A stretch of 64,000 nt of DNA, taken from the NCBI GenBank assembly GCA_013821825.1, contig PNJK01000001.1, forward strand, positions 62,001 through 126,000, read 5' to 3'. Positions within the stretch are counted from its first letter, which is position 1. Each line of letters opens with the position of its first letter. The stretch is from Rhodobacter sp. (GTDB lineage Bacteria; Pseudomonadota; Alphaproteobacteria; Rhodobacterales; Rhodobacteraceae). Under the pieces are notes generated by a model, which had not been told where the DNA came from, searched no databases, and worked only from the letters and a program-made list of their open reading frames with translations. Of this stretch, positions 35,765-44,493 are shown piece after piece. Made by a program: the position numbers and the translations under genes.

Positions 35765-37393
35765 ATGCGTGCGCTTCTGTCTGTCCTCCTCGCCACGACC
35801 GCCCTGCCCGTCCTCGCCGAAACAATCCCCGCCACCAGCCGGATCACCGCAGTCACTGTGTACCCCGACGGCGCCCGCCTGACCCGCGAGGTGACATTCA
35901 CCGCGCCAACCGCCGGAGCGCATGACCTGCTGGTCACTGACCTGCCCGCCGAAAGCCAGCCCGGCCTGATGCAACTCGCCCCCGGCGACGGCCTGTCGCT
36001 GGGCGCCTTCTCCTTGCGCAGCGACAGGCTTCCCCCGCGCGAAGACCCGCTGACTTCGGACCAAACGGCAGCCAAGGCCGAAGTGGACCGTCTTGAAGCC
36101 GCTGAAATGCAAGCAGTCCTGGCCGTCGACACCGTGCAGGCCCGGGTGGACGCGGCCGAGGCGCAGGTGCGGTTCCTGTCTTCGTTCACCGGTGCGCTGC
36201 CGGACGAAGCGACACCCGACGGCATCAAGGCCATGGCCGCGATGATCGGAACCGAAACGCTGGCCGCCCGCCAATCCGCGCTTGCCGCCCGTGCCGACCT
36301 CTGGACCGCACAGCAGGCGCTGAAGGACGCGCAAGAGGCGCTTGCCAAGGCGCGGGAGGCCTTTGACGCGCTGCCCGGCGCCGACACCGACTATACCGCG
36401 CTGTCGGTAACCCTTAGCGCGGCCAAAGCGGGCGAGCACAAGGTCACCGTGACCCATTACATCAGCGGCGCGGGCTGGCGTCCCTTCTATGACCTGAACC
36501 TGATGCGGGACGGCGGCGATGCCTTGTCCCTCGCCCGTTCGATCCTGGTCACCCAGCAGACAGGGGAAGATTGGGCGGGCGTGGCGCTCACCCTCTCTTC
36601 CTCACGACCCTCCGACCAGTCCGCGCCGTCTTCTCTCTGGCCGGAACTGCGCCGCATCGTCCCCGAGACGGCCGAAGAAGAGGGTTTCGGCCTTGCCCGC
36701 AAATCTGCAGCCGATGCCCTGATGTCCGAGGTGGTGATGGAAGCCGCCCCGATCACCGTCGCCGAAGCCGGGCTGGAAGGCGACACGGTCGTTTACACCT
36801 ACCCCGAGGTCGTCACCGTGGCCTCGGGCGCAGAGGACTTGCGCCTTGCACTGGACCAGCTGGACTTTGTCCCCGTCGTTGCCGCTTGGGCGGTGCCACG
36901 CATGGACCAGACCGCCTTCGTCATGGCCAGCTTCACCAATGGCAGCGACGAGCCGCTGCTTCCGGGCGAAGCGATGCTGTTTCGCGACGGCGTTCTCGTC
37001 GGGACGATCTGGCTTGACCTGATCGCCCCCGGCACCGAGACCGACATCGCCTTTGGCGCCCTCGACACCCTGCGCATCAAGCGCGAGATGCCGACCCGTG
37101 CGGAAGGCGAGACCGGTGTCTTCGGCACCTCGAACCAGCGCACTGAAAGCGCCGTCATCACTCTGGAAAATACCGGCGACGAAAGCTGGCCGGTGCGCCT
37201 GATCGACCAGGTGCCTTACACTGAGCAGACCGATCTCGAGATCGAGATGACCGCTGACCCCGAACCCACTGAAACCGACGTCGACGGCCAGCGCGGCATC
37301 CTCGCTTGGGAGTTCGATCTTCCGGCCGGAGGCAAGAAAACGATCACGCTGGAGCATGTGCTGAACTGGCCCGAAGGGATGGTTCTGCAGTAA
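35765..37393 (+). CDS. secreted DUF4139 domain protein (MuiA-like)
   Basis: 542 residues. Signal peptide MRALLSVLLATTALPVLAET. Residues about 25-120 match the DUF4140 N-terminal domain (ITAVTVYPDGARLTREV). A helical, Ala/Glu-rich coiled coil follows (around residues 100-205), then the large DUF4139 beta domain (HYISGAGWRPFYDLNL, VALTLSSSRPSDQ) ending PAGGKKTITLEHVLNWP. The family is named after a mucoidy-inhibitor homologue, but its biochemical role is unknown. Confidence 0.85.
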   Translation: MRALLSVLLATTALPVLAETIPATSRITAVTVYPDGARLTREVTFTAPTAGAHDLLVTDLPAESQPGLMQLAPGDGLSLGAFSLRSDRLPPREDPLTSDQTAAKAEVDRLEAAEMQAVLAVDTVQARVDAAEAQVRFLSSFTGALPDEATPDGIKAMAAMIGTETLAARQSALAARADLWTAQQALKDAQEALAKAREAFDALPGADTDYTALSVTLSAAKAGEHKVTVTHYISGAGWRPFYDLNLMRDGGDALSLARSILVTQQTGEDWAGVALTLSSSRPSDQSAPSSLWPELRRIVPETAEEEGFGLARKSAADALMSEVVMEAAPITVAEAGLEGDTVVYTYPEVVTVASGAEDLRLALDQLDFVPVVAAWAVPRMDQTAFVMASFTNGSDEPLLPGEAMLFRDGVLVGTIWLDLIAPGTETDIAFGALDTLRIKREMPTRAEGETGVFGTSNQRTESAVITLENTGDESWPVRLIDQVPYTEQTDLEIEMTADPEPTETDVDGQRGILAWEFDLPAGGKKTITLEHVLNWPEGMVLQ

Positions 37394-37433
37394 ACGCCAG
37401 GGTAAGTAATCGTTCGAACCGATCGCTGGCGGC

Positions 37434-38090
37434 CTAAACCGGATAGAATCCGTCGCGGGCAGGATCGTACTGCTCCAGCCCGCCTTCGCCCGTATCCGTC
37501 CAAAGCCCGTGCAGGGTCAGGCGGTCATCCTCGACCGCGCCCTTGACGAAGGGGAAGGTCAGAAGGTTCTCGAGACTGGTCAGCACGGCCTGCTTTTCCA
37601 GCGCGGGCAGGATCTCGCCATCTGGCAAGGTCGCGACCTTTTCAAATCCCGGACGGAGGATGTCCATCCAGCGACCGACGAAGCTGGATTTCTCCTCAAG
37701 TGCTGGGGCGTGGCCCCGGCACATGTCATGGCAACCCTTCACGCCGCCACAGTTGGAATGCCCAAGCACCACGATATGCGCCACGCCCAGACTGCTGACC
37801 GCGTATTCCACCGCCGCCGAGGTGCCGTGATATTCGCCATCCGGGTTAAAGGGCGGCACCAGGTTCGCCACGTTGCGGTGGATGAAGAACTCGCCCTCGT
37901 CCGCGCCGAAGATCGAAGTAACGTGGACCCGGCTATCGCAGCAGGAAATCACCATTGCTCGCGGATGCTGCCCGCTTTCGGCCAGTCGCCGATACCAGGC
38001 GCGGTTGTCCTGATAGGTGGTCGCGCGCCAGCCGTGAAAACGCTGCACCAGATAGGCAGGTAGAGGGCGGATCAGGGTCATCGGGGTCAT
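37434..38090 (-). CDS. beta-class carbonic anhydrase
   Basis: A 218-residue cytoplasmic zinc enzyme interconverting CO2 and bicarbonate. Zinc ligands and catalytic residues are in MVISCCDSRVHV (Cys and Asp-Arg dyad) and VVLGHSNCGGVKG (His, Cys). FFIHRNVANLVPPFNPDGEY is the typical second block. The start could be at the ATG three codons in (38081), which has GGATGACCC before it. It converges with the DUF4139 gene and is divergent from the Hpt-like gene. Confidence 0.93.
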   Translation of the reverse strand: MTPMTLIRPLPAYLVQRFHGWRATTYQDNRAWYRRLAESGQHPRAMVISCCDSRVHVTSIFGADEGEFFIHRNVANLVPPFNPDGEYHGTSAAVEYAVSSLGVAHIVVLGHSNCGGVKGCHDMCRGHAPALEEKSSFVGRWMDILRPGFEKVATLPDGEILPALEKQAVLTSLENLLTFPFVKGAVEDDRLTLHGLWTDTGEGGLEQYDPARDGFYPV

Positions 38091-38234
38091 CCTTCGTCGC
38101 TCTCGCCCTGCCTATGCGGCATTCGTGGAAAATTCGAGAGGTAAATTCCGCTCCGTCGCGGCAGAGGGCAACCATTTCTTCAGCATGGGGGGTCAGCATG
38201 GTCGTGGGTATGTGTGGAATGATCGGGTGATCAG

Positions 38235-38615
38235 ATGGAAAAGGTGACGGCCCTCCGGCCGTGTGAAGTGGTGCGCCAGGATGTCGAGGCGATTGCAGAG
38301 ATCTACCGTAACCTTGGCGCTCCGACTGCGGAACTGATGGTGACGCGGGCGTTGGGGGAACTGGCGTTGGCCATGGCGGAAATCGCCGAAAAAGTCCGGG
38401 CGCAGGAATTGCGCGATCTGGCTGGGCAATTGTCGCGGCTGCGCCGCCTCGCCAGCGATATTGGGCTGGTCAGCCTGTCGGGCGTGGCGAACGATGCACG
38501 GATTTGTCTGGAACGCGCGGACGGCACGGCGTTTTCCGCCGTCTGGGCGCGACTTCTGCGCGTGGCGGAACGGTCCCTGTCGCCGGATCCGGGGATGGCG
38601 GATGCGTTGCGCTAG
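38235..38615 (+). CDS. all-helical small protein, Hpt-like without the histidine
   Basis: 126 residues predicted almost wholly helical. The centre reads LSRLRRLASDIGLVSLSGVA then NDARICLERADG, which resembles the Hpt phosphotransfer helix pair (HxLKGxAxxIG..L...A..LE), but the position of the phosphorylated His is Ser or Arg. It might be a degenerate Hpt domain acting by binding rather than phosphotransfer, or an unrelated helical bundle. No two-component genes lie nearby. I do not recognise a named family. Confidence 0.6.
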   Translation: MEKVTALRPCEVVRQDVEAIAEIYRNLGAPTAELMVTRALGELALAMAEIAEKVRAQELRDLAGQLSRLRRLASDIGLVSLSGVANDARICLERADGTAFSAVWARLLRVAERSLSPDPGMADALR

Positions 38616-38690
38616 TGCAACGCGGCCCTGAGACCGGCGTCGCGGTTGCCGAATCGGCACAGGCCGCGAGCAATGGCTGATCGACACATG

Positions 38691-38713
38691 ACCCGCGCAA
38701 CTCTTCGCGGGTT
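38691..38713 (+). terminator. hairpin after the Hpt-like gene
   Basis: ACCCGCG pairs with CGCGGGT (7 bp, loop CAACTCTT), followed by TT, about 75 bases past the stop. A second 7-bp hairpin (TGGGGGA/TCCCCCA, 38810-38827) stands 45 bases before the aminopeptidase start. Either could separate the two genes; otherwise I see nothing in 38616-38872. Confidence 0.45.
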
Positions 38714-38872
38714 GCCAGCGAACCGCGGGACTCTGGTCAGCAGCCAATGACTCCGATGCCGGGATTTTGTTCAGAAAGTGCGGGGTTCAGGCACGCCAAG
38801 CTTGCGCAATGGGGGATTCTTCCCCCACTTGATCAACCTGACCCAACAGAGACCCGAGTGATTGAACCATCC

Positions 38873-40282
38873 ATGACCAGTGACAGCCGCTTCGCCTTTG
38901 CCCCTGCCTCACCCCAGACCCGCCCCCTGCACGTTGTCCGGCCTGAAGAACTTGCCGATTTCGTCGCCGGGCCGGGCGCTACTTGGGCGGCATGGTTGAC
39001 CGCCTCCGGGTTTGAGGCCGGACTGGGCGAGTTGCAGTTGTTACCGGGGAACGGGAATGGCGTCGGCGCCGCGGTCGTGGGGCTTGGCACGGCGCAGGCG
39101 CGGCGGCGGTCGCGCTTCGGACTGGCGAAGGCCGTGGCCAACCTGCCCGCTGGCGACTGGGTCCTGACCGGCTCTTTGTCAGAGGGCGAGCGGACCGAGG
39201 CCGCCTTGGGCTGGCTTCTGGCGGGTTACCGCTTCGACCGCTACCGCCCGGCGCGCAAGCCCGCCGTGGCGCCACGTCTGGTCTGCCCTGGCGGGTTGGA
39301 CGCCGCGCGCCTGCTTGCCATGGCAGAGGGCGAGGCGCTGACCCGCGACCTGATCAACACCCCTGCGCAAGACATGGGACCGGATGAGCTTGAGGCCGCC
39401 TTCATGGCACTTGCCGGACGCTTTGGCGCCAAGGCCCTCGCGATCCGGGGCGATGAATTGCTGGAACGCAATTTCCCGATGATCCACGCCGTCGGCCGCG
39501 CCAGCCCGCGCGCGCCGCGCCTTCTGGACATGCGCTGGGGCGCCGAGGGGCCGGCACTGACGCTGGTCGGTAAAGGGGTCTGCTTTGACACAGGCGGGCT
39601 TAATCTGAAGCCGTCCGCAGGCATGAACCTGATGAAGAAGGACATGGGCGGTGCGGCCACTGTGATGGGTTTGGCCCAGATGATCATGACGCTGGACCTG
39701 CCGCTGCGCCTGCGCGTCCTGATCCCGGCCGTGGAAAATGTGGTCGCGGGCAACGCACTGAAACCAAAGGATATCCTGACCAGTCGCAAGGGCCTTATCG
39801 TCGAGGTCAACGATACAGATGCCGAAGGCCGCCTGGTGCTGGCCGACGCGCTGGCCCACGCCTGCGAAGAAGGGACGGATCTGGTCATCTCCATGGCCAC
39901 GCTGACTGGTGCAGCACGGGTGGCGGTGGGGCCAGACCTTGCGCCCTATTACACCGATGACCCTGGCCTTGTGACGGCGCTTGAGGCCGGGGCAGTTGCG
40001 GGCTTCGACCCGGTCTGGCGGATGCCGTTCCACGACGCGTATGAAACCGCGATCGAGCCGGGGATCGCCGATCTCGACAATGCGCCAAGCTTCGGCTTTG
40101 CCGGCTCGATCACCGCGGCGCTGTTCCTGCGCCGTTTCGTCGACGGCCCGCGCTATGTGCATTTCGACATCTACGGCTATTCGCCCAGCGATCAGCCGGC
40201 AAGGCCGAAGGGCGGCGCCGGTCAGGGCGCGCGCGCCGTGCTTGGCGCCCTTCCCGCCATGCTGAACATGGGGGGCAAATGA
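38873..40282 (+). CDS. leucyl aminopeptidase family (M17) peptidase
   Basis: 469 residues from the chosen ATG. The C-terminal M17 catalytic domain is complete: LVGKGVCFDTGGLNLKPSAG, MNLMKKDMGGAATVMGL (metal Lys/Asp) and VNDTDAEGRLVLADALAHA (the NTDAEGR signature with catalytic Arg). The N-terminal domain is divergent. The frame is open to 38747; the ATG at 38873 (MTSDSRFAFAPAS) or GTG at 38858 are the likely starts. Cytoplasmic di-zinc exopeptidase for peptide turnover. Its stop overlaps the start of the NlpC/P60 gene. Confidence 0.9.
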   Translation: MTSDSRFAFAPASPQTRPLHVVRPEELADFVAGPGATWAAWLTASGFEAGLGELQLLPGNGNGVGAAVVGLGTAQARRRSRFGLAKAVANLPAGDWVLTGSLSEGERTEAALGWLLAGYRFDRYRPARKPAVAPRLVCPGGLDAARLLAMAEGEALTRDLINTPAQDMGPDELEAAFMALAGRFGAKALAIRGDELLERNFPMIHAVGRASPRAPRLLDMRWGAEGPALTLVGKGVCFDTGGLNLKPSAGMNLMKKDMGGAATVMGLAQMIMTLDLPLRLRVLIPAVENVVAGNALKPKDILTSRKGLIVEVNDTDAEGRLVLADALAHACEEGTDLVISMATLTGAARVAVGPDLAPYYTDDPGLVTALEAGAVAGFDPVWRMPFHDAYETAIEPGIADLDNAPSFGFAGSITAALFLRRFVDGPRYVHFDIYGYSPSDQPARPKGGAGQGARAVLGALPAMLNMGGK

Positions 40283-41100
40283 TGGACCGCAGAACGACGC
40301 CAAATTCGGGCCGCATCGCCCACATCAGTCTTGCGGGAGAGGTTTCCGTTCCCCTTACCAAAGGTGAGGCAGCTCAGATCGTTCTGCCCCTGATCGACCT
40401 GCTGGACAAACCCGGCGGCGCGCGGGACCGGCAGCTTTTGCTGGGCGCGCCCGTCACGGTGATCGACCGGGACAAGGGCCATGCGTTCATCATGTCCGAC
40501 CGCGATGGCTATTGCGGCTGGGTGGCAGAGCGCGCCGTCGGCGAGGGCCCGGAGCCAACGCATTGGGTGGTCGCCCCCGGGACGCATCTTTACTCGGAAC
40601 CGATGGTGCAGGCCCAGGAAGCCGCCGGTCTCAGCCTTGGGTCGCGGCTTGCGGTGACCGGGGCGTGGGGTGCCTGGGCCAACACGCCACACGGCTATGT
40701 GCCGTTGTGCCACCTCCGACCTGTCGAGCATTTTGCCCCTGACCCGGTGTCGGTCGCGGAAAGCCTGCTGGGCACGCCCTATCTCTGGGGCGGGAACTCC
40801 CGCTCGGGCATTGACTGTTCGGGGCTGGTGCAGGTCGCCTTTCATGCGGCAGGGCGCGACTGTCCTGGCGACAGCGACATGCAGATGGCCCTGGGCCGCG
40901 GCCTATCCCCGACAGAGCCGCTGAAACGCGGCGATCTGGTCTTCTGGAAGGGCCATGTCGCGATGGTCGTCAACGAAAATACGCTGATTCACGCCAACGG
41001 TCACACCATGTCCGTCTCTTACGAAGGCATCCGCGGGGCGATCGGCCGGATCTCGGCAAGCGGTGGCGGGCTGGTACAAGCGCGGCAGCGGGTGGACTAG
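40279..41100 (+). CDS. NlpC/P60 (C40) peptidase with N-terminal SH3-like domains
   Basis: 273 residues. Residues 1 to about 155 are two SH3-like modules (GAPVTVIDRDKGHAFIMSD, YCGWVAERAVG, LGSRLAVTGAWGAWANTP). The catalytic domain has Cys in YLWGGNSRSGIDCSGLVQVA, His in GHVAMVVNENTLIHANG and LKRGDLVFW. Such enzymes cut D-Glu-diaminopimelate or similar bonds in cell-wall peptides. No signal peptide is seen, so it may act on recycled muropeptides in the cytoplasm alongside the coupled aminopeptidase. Starts at ATG 40279 or the next ATG. Confidence 0.9.
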   Translation: MMDRRTTPNSGRIAHISLAGEVSVPLTKGEAAQIVLPLIDLLDKPGGARDRQLLLGAPVTVIDRDKGHAFIMSDRDGYCGWVAERAVGEGPEPTHWVVAPGTHLYSEPMVQAQEAAGLSLGSRLAVTGAWGAWANTPHGYVPLCHLRPVEHFAPDPVSVAESLLGTPYLWGGNSRSGIDCSGLVQVAFHAAGRDCPGDSDMQMALGRGLSPTEPLKRGDLVFWKGHVAMVVNENTLIHANGHTMSVSYEGIRGAIGRISASGGGLVQARQRVD

Positions 41101-41120
41101 CGCCACCCGGGCCAGAGCAG

Positions 41121-41465
41121 TCAGACCGGACCTATCAACTGCCGCTCCAGCACCTTCAGGACCTGACCAAGGTCTTGCCCCCGGCGCAAAACCCGGCCAT
41201 CCATCCCGACCACCGCATAAAGCCCCTGCCGCGCCCGCAGCTTGGGGCGCTTTTCGATCCGGTACAAAGGATGCTCGGCGGTACGGCGGAAGACGCTGAA
41301 CACGGCCAGGTCGCGCAGCGAGGTGAGGGCATAGTCACGCCATTCCCCGGCCGCGACCATCTGGCCATAGACCCGCAGGATCAGCCCAAGCTCCTTGCGG
41401 TCGAAATGAACCTCTTCCGGGGTGCGATTGATCTGCGGAAAGGGGATCGGAGCCTCGGCATTCAT
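41121..41465 (-). CDS. DUF2794 family protein
   Basis: A 114-residue conserved alphaproteobacterial protein of unknown function. Characteristic stretches are VHFDRKELGLILRVYGQMVA, EWRDYALTSLRDLAVFSVFR and LYRIEKRPKLRARQG. No signal or membrane segment. It lies 37 bases downstream of the asparaginase gene in the same direction and may be co-transcribed with it. Confidence 0.85.
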   Translation of the reverse strand: MNAEAPIPFPQINRTPEEVHFDRKELGLILRVYGQMVAAGEWRDYALTSLRDLAVFSVFRRTAEHPLYRIEKRPKLRARQGLYAVVGMDGRVLRRGQDLGQVLKVLERQLIGPV

Positions 41466-41502
41466 CCCGAAAGTCTAACCGCTTCGCCCCCCAAATCAAG
41501 CA

Positions 41503-42495
41503 CTACGGAAAACCGGCTGCGGGGCGCAACTCGGCAACGGCGTGCCCTCTGCAGTTTGACTGCACCGCGGGCAGACGTGCCTTTGAAGCAGGATGGCCGG
41601 GGTCCAGCACACCTGCTTGCACCAGAAGGCTTGTAATCGCCGAGACAGCAGCGCGCTTGCTGCCATCGGCGATCTTCAGGGCAATGCCGAGACGCTGATC
41701 CGGCAGAATGGCCGTGTAGACAGCTTCGGCTCCGTATTTGATCGCGACGCGCCCGTTCATGGCGCGCATCAGATCGGTGCAAGCCTCCCCGTTGCCCGCC
41801 ACCAGCTCTGGATAGGTCGTCATTGCCCGGGTCAGCCGGTACATGGCGCGTGACCTTGCGTCACCGCTATCGCTGGCGGCCGCAAAGCCGGCCATGGCGC
41901 GGGCCAAACCGGACAGGCTGACCGCGAAGTTCGGGGCCGAGCAGCCGTCGATCCCGTAGCCCGCGACGGTTTCCCCTGTCACTTCCTCGGTCGCCTCACG
42001 AATGGCGCGCTGCAGGGGGTGGTCAATCTCCACATATTCCGGGCCCCCGCCGATATGCCTGGTCACGGTCAGAAATCCGCAATGCTTGCCGGAGCAGTTG
42101 TTGTGCAACTGGCAGGGGCTTTCGTCGCTTTTGATCAGGCGGTTGCGTTCGGTCTTGTCATAGGGTTCGTGCGCGCCGCAGCGCAGGTCTGGTTCGGCCA
42201 GCCCGATGCTCGACAGCCAGTCCCCCGCCATCTTCACATGCCGCGCCTCGCCCTGATGGCTGGCACAGGCCAGCGCCAGATGCGCCTCGGTCAGGCCAGC
42301 GGCATCGGCCGCGCCGGTCTCGATCAGCGGCAGCGCCTGGATCATCTTGCACGACGACCGCGGAAAGATCACCGTCATTGGGTCGCCCCAGGCCTCGACG
42401 ATCCCGCCCGGACCCCAGATCACCGCATGGCCGGCATGGCTGCTTTCCAGTATGCCTCCGCGCCAAAGTTCGACCATCGGTTGCGGCTTCGTCAT
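41503..42495 (-). CDS. asparaginase, class 3 (Rhizobium etli ReAV-like)
   Basis: 330 residues of the Asparaginase_II family, unrelated in fold to the classical bacterial enzymes and related to serine-beta-lactamase folds. The proposed catalytic SxxK is in FPRSSCKMIQALPLIE; the second site is NNCSGKHCGFL, and YGIDGCSAPNFAVS carries the Cys that with the previous one forms the zinc site in ReAV. LVEVWRGG-like start is seen as PMVELWRGGILESSH. Hydrolyses asparagine to aspartate and ammonia. An internal ATG six codons in is a possible start. Confidence 0.87.
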   Translation of the reverse strand: MTKPQPMVELWRGGILESSHAGHAVIWGPGGIVEAWGDPMTVIFPRSSCKMIQALPLIETGAADAAGLTEAHLALACASHQGEARHVKMAGDWLSSIGLAEPDLRCGAHEPYDKTERNRLIKSDESPCQLHNNCSGKHCGFLTVTRHIGGGPEYVEIDHPLQRAIREATEEVTGETVAGYGIDGCSAPNFAVSLSGLARAMAGFAAASDSGDARSRAMYRLTRAMTTYPELVAGNGEACTDLMRAMNGRVAIKYGAEAVYTAILPDQRLGIALKIADGSKRAAVSAITSLLVQAGVLDPGHPASKARLPAVQSNCRGHAVAELRPAAGFP

Positions 42496-42668
42496 CAGGT
42501 GTCCCCGTCACGTCTGCGCGAAATGTCGCCCAGAGGGCTTTCGCGGATTGGCGTTTTTGTCTATGGGTGGGATATCGGGTAGAGATGCGCCGCGCCAGTC
42601 AAAAGGGGTTGGAAAGACCCCCGGCATTCGGCACAGAGGCACAAGACAGCTTGGAGGCTGCGTCAGAC

Positions 42669-43187
42669 ATGACTTCCCTTTTCGGTCGCACGCTTGCGGT
42701 TGCAGCCATCACCCTTGCCGCCACGGCAGGCTTCGCACAGGAATCCACCAATCGCGTCGCGACGATGACCGACTGGAACGTCTTCACCGAGGAAAACCCC
42801 AAGGAATGCTGGGGTGTGTCGAAACCGAAGGAAACGATGAACACCCGCGACGGCCAGCCCGTATCGGTGCGCCGTGGGGATATCCTTCTGTTCGTCACCT
42901 TCCGCCCTGGCAAGCCGGGCGAGATCAGCTTTGCCGGTGGCTACCCTTTCGCGGGGGGTTCGACGGTCGACGTGACCGTGGATGGCCAGCCATATCAGCT
43001 GTTCACCGATGGAGAATGGGCCTGGCCGGGCAGCGCCGAAGATGACGCGGCCCTGCTTGCCGCTATGAAGGCCGGGACGACGGCGGTGATGACGGCGCGG
43101 TCCGGCAAGGGCACGCAGACGGTCGACACCTTCTCGCTGCGCGGGTTCACAGCCGCGATGGAAGATGCCGAGAAGCGCTGCCAGTAA
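42669..43187 (+). CDS. exported IalB-like protein
   Basis: 172 residues. Signal peptide MTSLFGRTLAVAAITLAATA with cleavage after GFAQ. The mature domain starts VATMTDWNVFTEENPKECWG and has a beta-rich body of the invasion-associated-locus-B type with two Cys (KECWG and KRCQ end) that may form a disulfide. The family is widespread in non-pathogenic alphaproteobacteria; the name does not imply virulence. The open frame extends upstream, but the signal peptide fixes the start. A strong terminator follows. Confidence 0.8.
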   Translation: MTSLFGRTLAVAAITLAATAGFAQESTNRVATMTDWNVFTEENPKECWGVSKPKETMNTRDGQPVSVRRGDILLFVTFRPGKPGEISFAGGYPFAGGSTVDVTVDGQPYQLFTDGEWAWPGSAEDDAALLAAMKAGTTAVMTARSGKGTQTVDTFSLRGFTAAMEDAEKRCQ

Positions 43188-43207
43188 GACTGCCGAGAGA
43201 CTGCCGA

Positions 43208-43238
43208 AGCGCCCCCTTTCGCGGGGCGCTTTTGTTTT
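43208..43238 (+). terminator. rho-independent terminator after the IalB-like gene
   Basis: AGCGCCCC pairs with GGGGCGCT (8 bp, loop CTTTCGC), followed by TTTTGTTTT (the stem's last T included). It is the most canonical terminator in the window. It isolates the gene from rlmN. Confidence 0.9.
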
Positions 43239-43310
43239 GGCCGGGAATCACCTATATGCCCGCAACCCACCAGATCGCCTGTCGCAAGGCCCGAACCGAA
43301 AGATCTGACG

Positions 43311-44489
43311 ATGACCGCCACCGCCCCGATCACGCAAAACGTGCTGACCCTGCCGCGCAAGCTGCCCGTGCAGGCCAAGACCAACATCGTCGGCCTGACC
43401 CGCGATCAGTTGCGCGCCGAGCTGATCGCAGCAGGGACGCCGGAAAAGCAGGCCAAGATGCGACTTGGGCAGCTTTGGCAATGGGTCTATCATTGGGGCG
43501 TGCGCGACTTTGCGCTGATGACCAACCTTGCCAAGGACTACCGGGCGCTTCTGGCCGATCATTTCGTGATTGAACTGCCGGAAGTCGTGACCCGCCAGAT
43601 TTCCGAGGATGGTACCCGCAAATACCTTGTCCGCATCGCCGGCGGGCATGAGGTGGAGGTGGTCTACATCCCCGAAACCGACCGGGGGACGCTGTGCATT
43701 TCCTCTCAGGTCGGTTGCACGCTGACCTGTTCCTTCTGCCACACCGGCACGCAGAAGCTGGTCCGCAACCTTACGGCTGGGGAAATCGTCGGGCAGGTCA
43801 TGCTGGCCCGTGACGACCTTGGCGAGTGGCCGGTGCAAGGCGCGCCGAAGGATGAAACCCGCCTCATTTCCAACATCGTGCTGATGGGGATGGGCGAGCC
43901 GCTTTACAACTTCGACAACGTCCGCGACGCGATGAAAGTGGTGATGGACAACGAAGGCATCGCCCTCGGTCGCCGCCGGATCACCCTTTCCACCTCCGGC
44001 GTCGTCCCCGAAATAGCCCGTACGGCCACCGAAATCGGCTGTCTTCTGGCCGTCAGCTTCCACGCCACCACCGATGAGGTCCGCGACCAGCTGGTGCCGA
44101 TCAACAAGCGCTGGAACATCGCGACCTTGCTTGAGGCGTTGAAAGCCTATCCGGGTCTGTCGAACAGCGAACGGATCACCTTCGAATACGTCATGCTTGA
44201 AGGCGTCAACGACACCAAGGAAGACGCGCACCGTCTTGTGAAGCTGCTGGAAGGCATTCCGGCAAAGGTGAACCTGATCCCCTTCAACGAATGGCCGGGC
44301 GCGCCCTACAAGCGGTCCTCGGGCAACCGCATTCATGCCTTCGCCGACATCATCTATCACGCGGGTTACGCCAGCCCGATCCGCACGCCAAGGGGCGAGG
44401 ATATCATGGCCGCCTGCGGACAGCTGAAATCCGCCACCGAACGGGCGCGGAAGTCGAAGGCCGAGATCGCGGCTGAGGCTGGACTGTGA
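43311..44489 (+). CDS. rlmN: 23S rRNA/tRNA adenine-C2 methyltransferase
   Basis: A 392-residue radical-SAM enzyme methylating A2503 of 23S rRNA and A37 of some tRNAs. The 4Fe-4S CxxxCxxC is in [14 protein letters not shown]. The GEP-type motif is seen as [13 protein letters not shown], and the methyl-carrying Cys near the C-terminus is in [16 protein letters not shown]. The N-terminal helical domain ([20 protein letters not shown]) is also typical. Length is normal. Confidence 0.95.
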   Translation: MTATAPITQNVLTLPRKLPVQAKTNIVGLTRDQLRAELIAAGTPEKQAKMRLGQLWQWVYHWGVRDFALMTNLAKDYRALLADHFVIELPEVVTRQISEDGTRKYLVRIAGGHEVEVVYIPETDRGTLCISSQVGCTLTCSFCHTGTQKLVRNLTAGEIVGQVMLARDDLGEWPVQGAPKDETRLISNIVLMGMGEPLYNFDNVRDAMKVVMDNEGIALGRRRITLSTSGVVPEIARTATEIGCLLAVSFHATTDEVRDQLVPINKRWNIATLLEALKAYPGLSNSERITFEYVMLEGVNDTKEDAHRLVKLLEGIPAKVNLIPFNEWPGAPYKRSSGNRIHAFADIIYHAGYASPIRTPRGEDIMAACGQLKSATERARKSKAEIAAEAGL

Positions 44490-44493
44490 CCGC

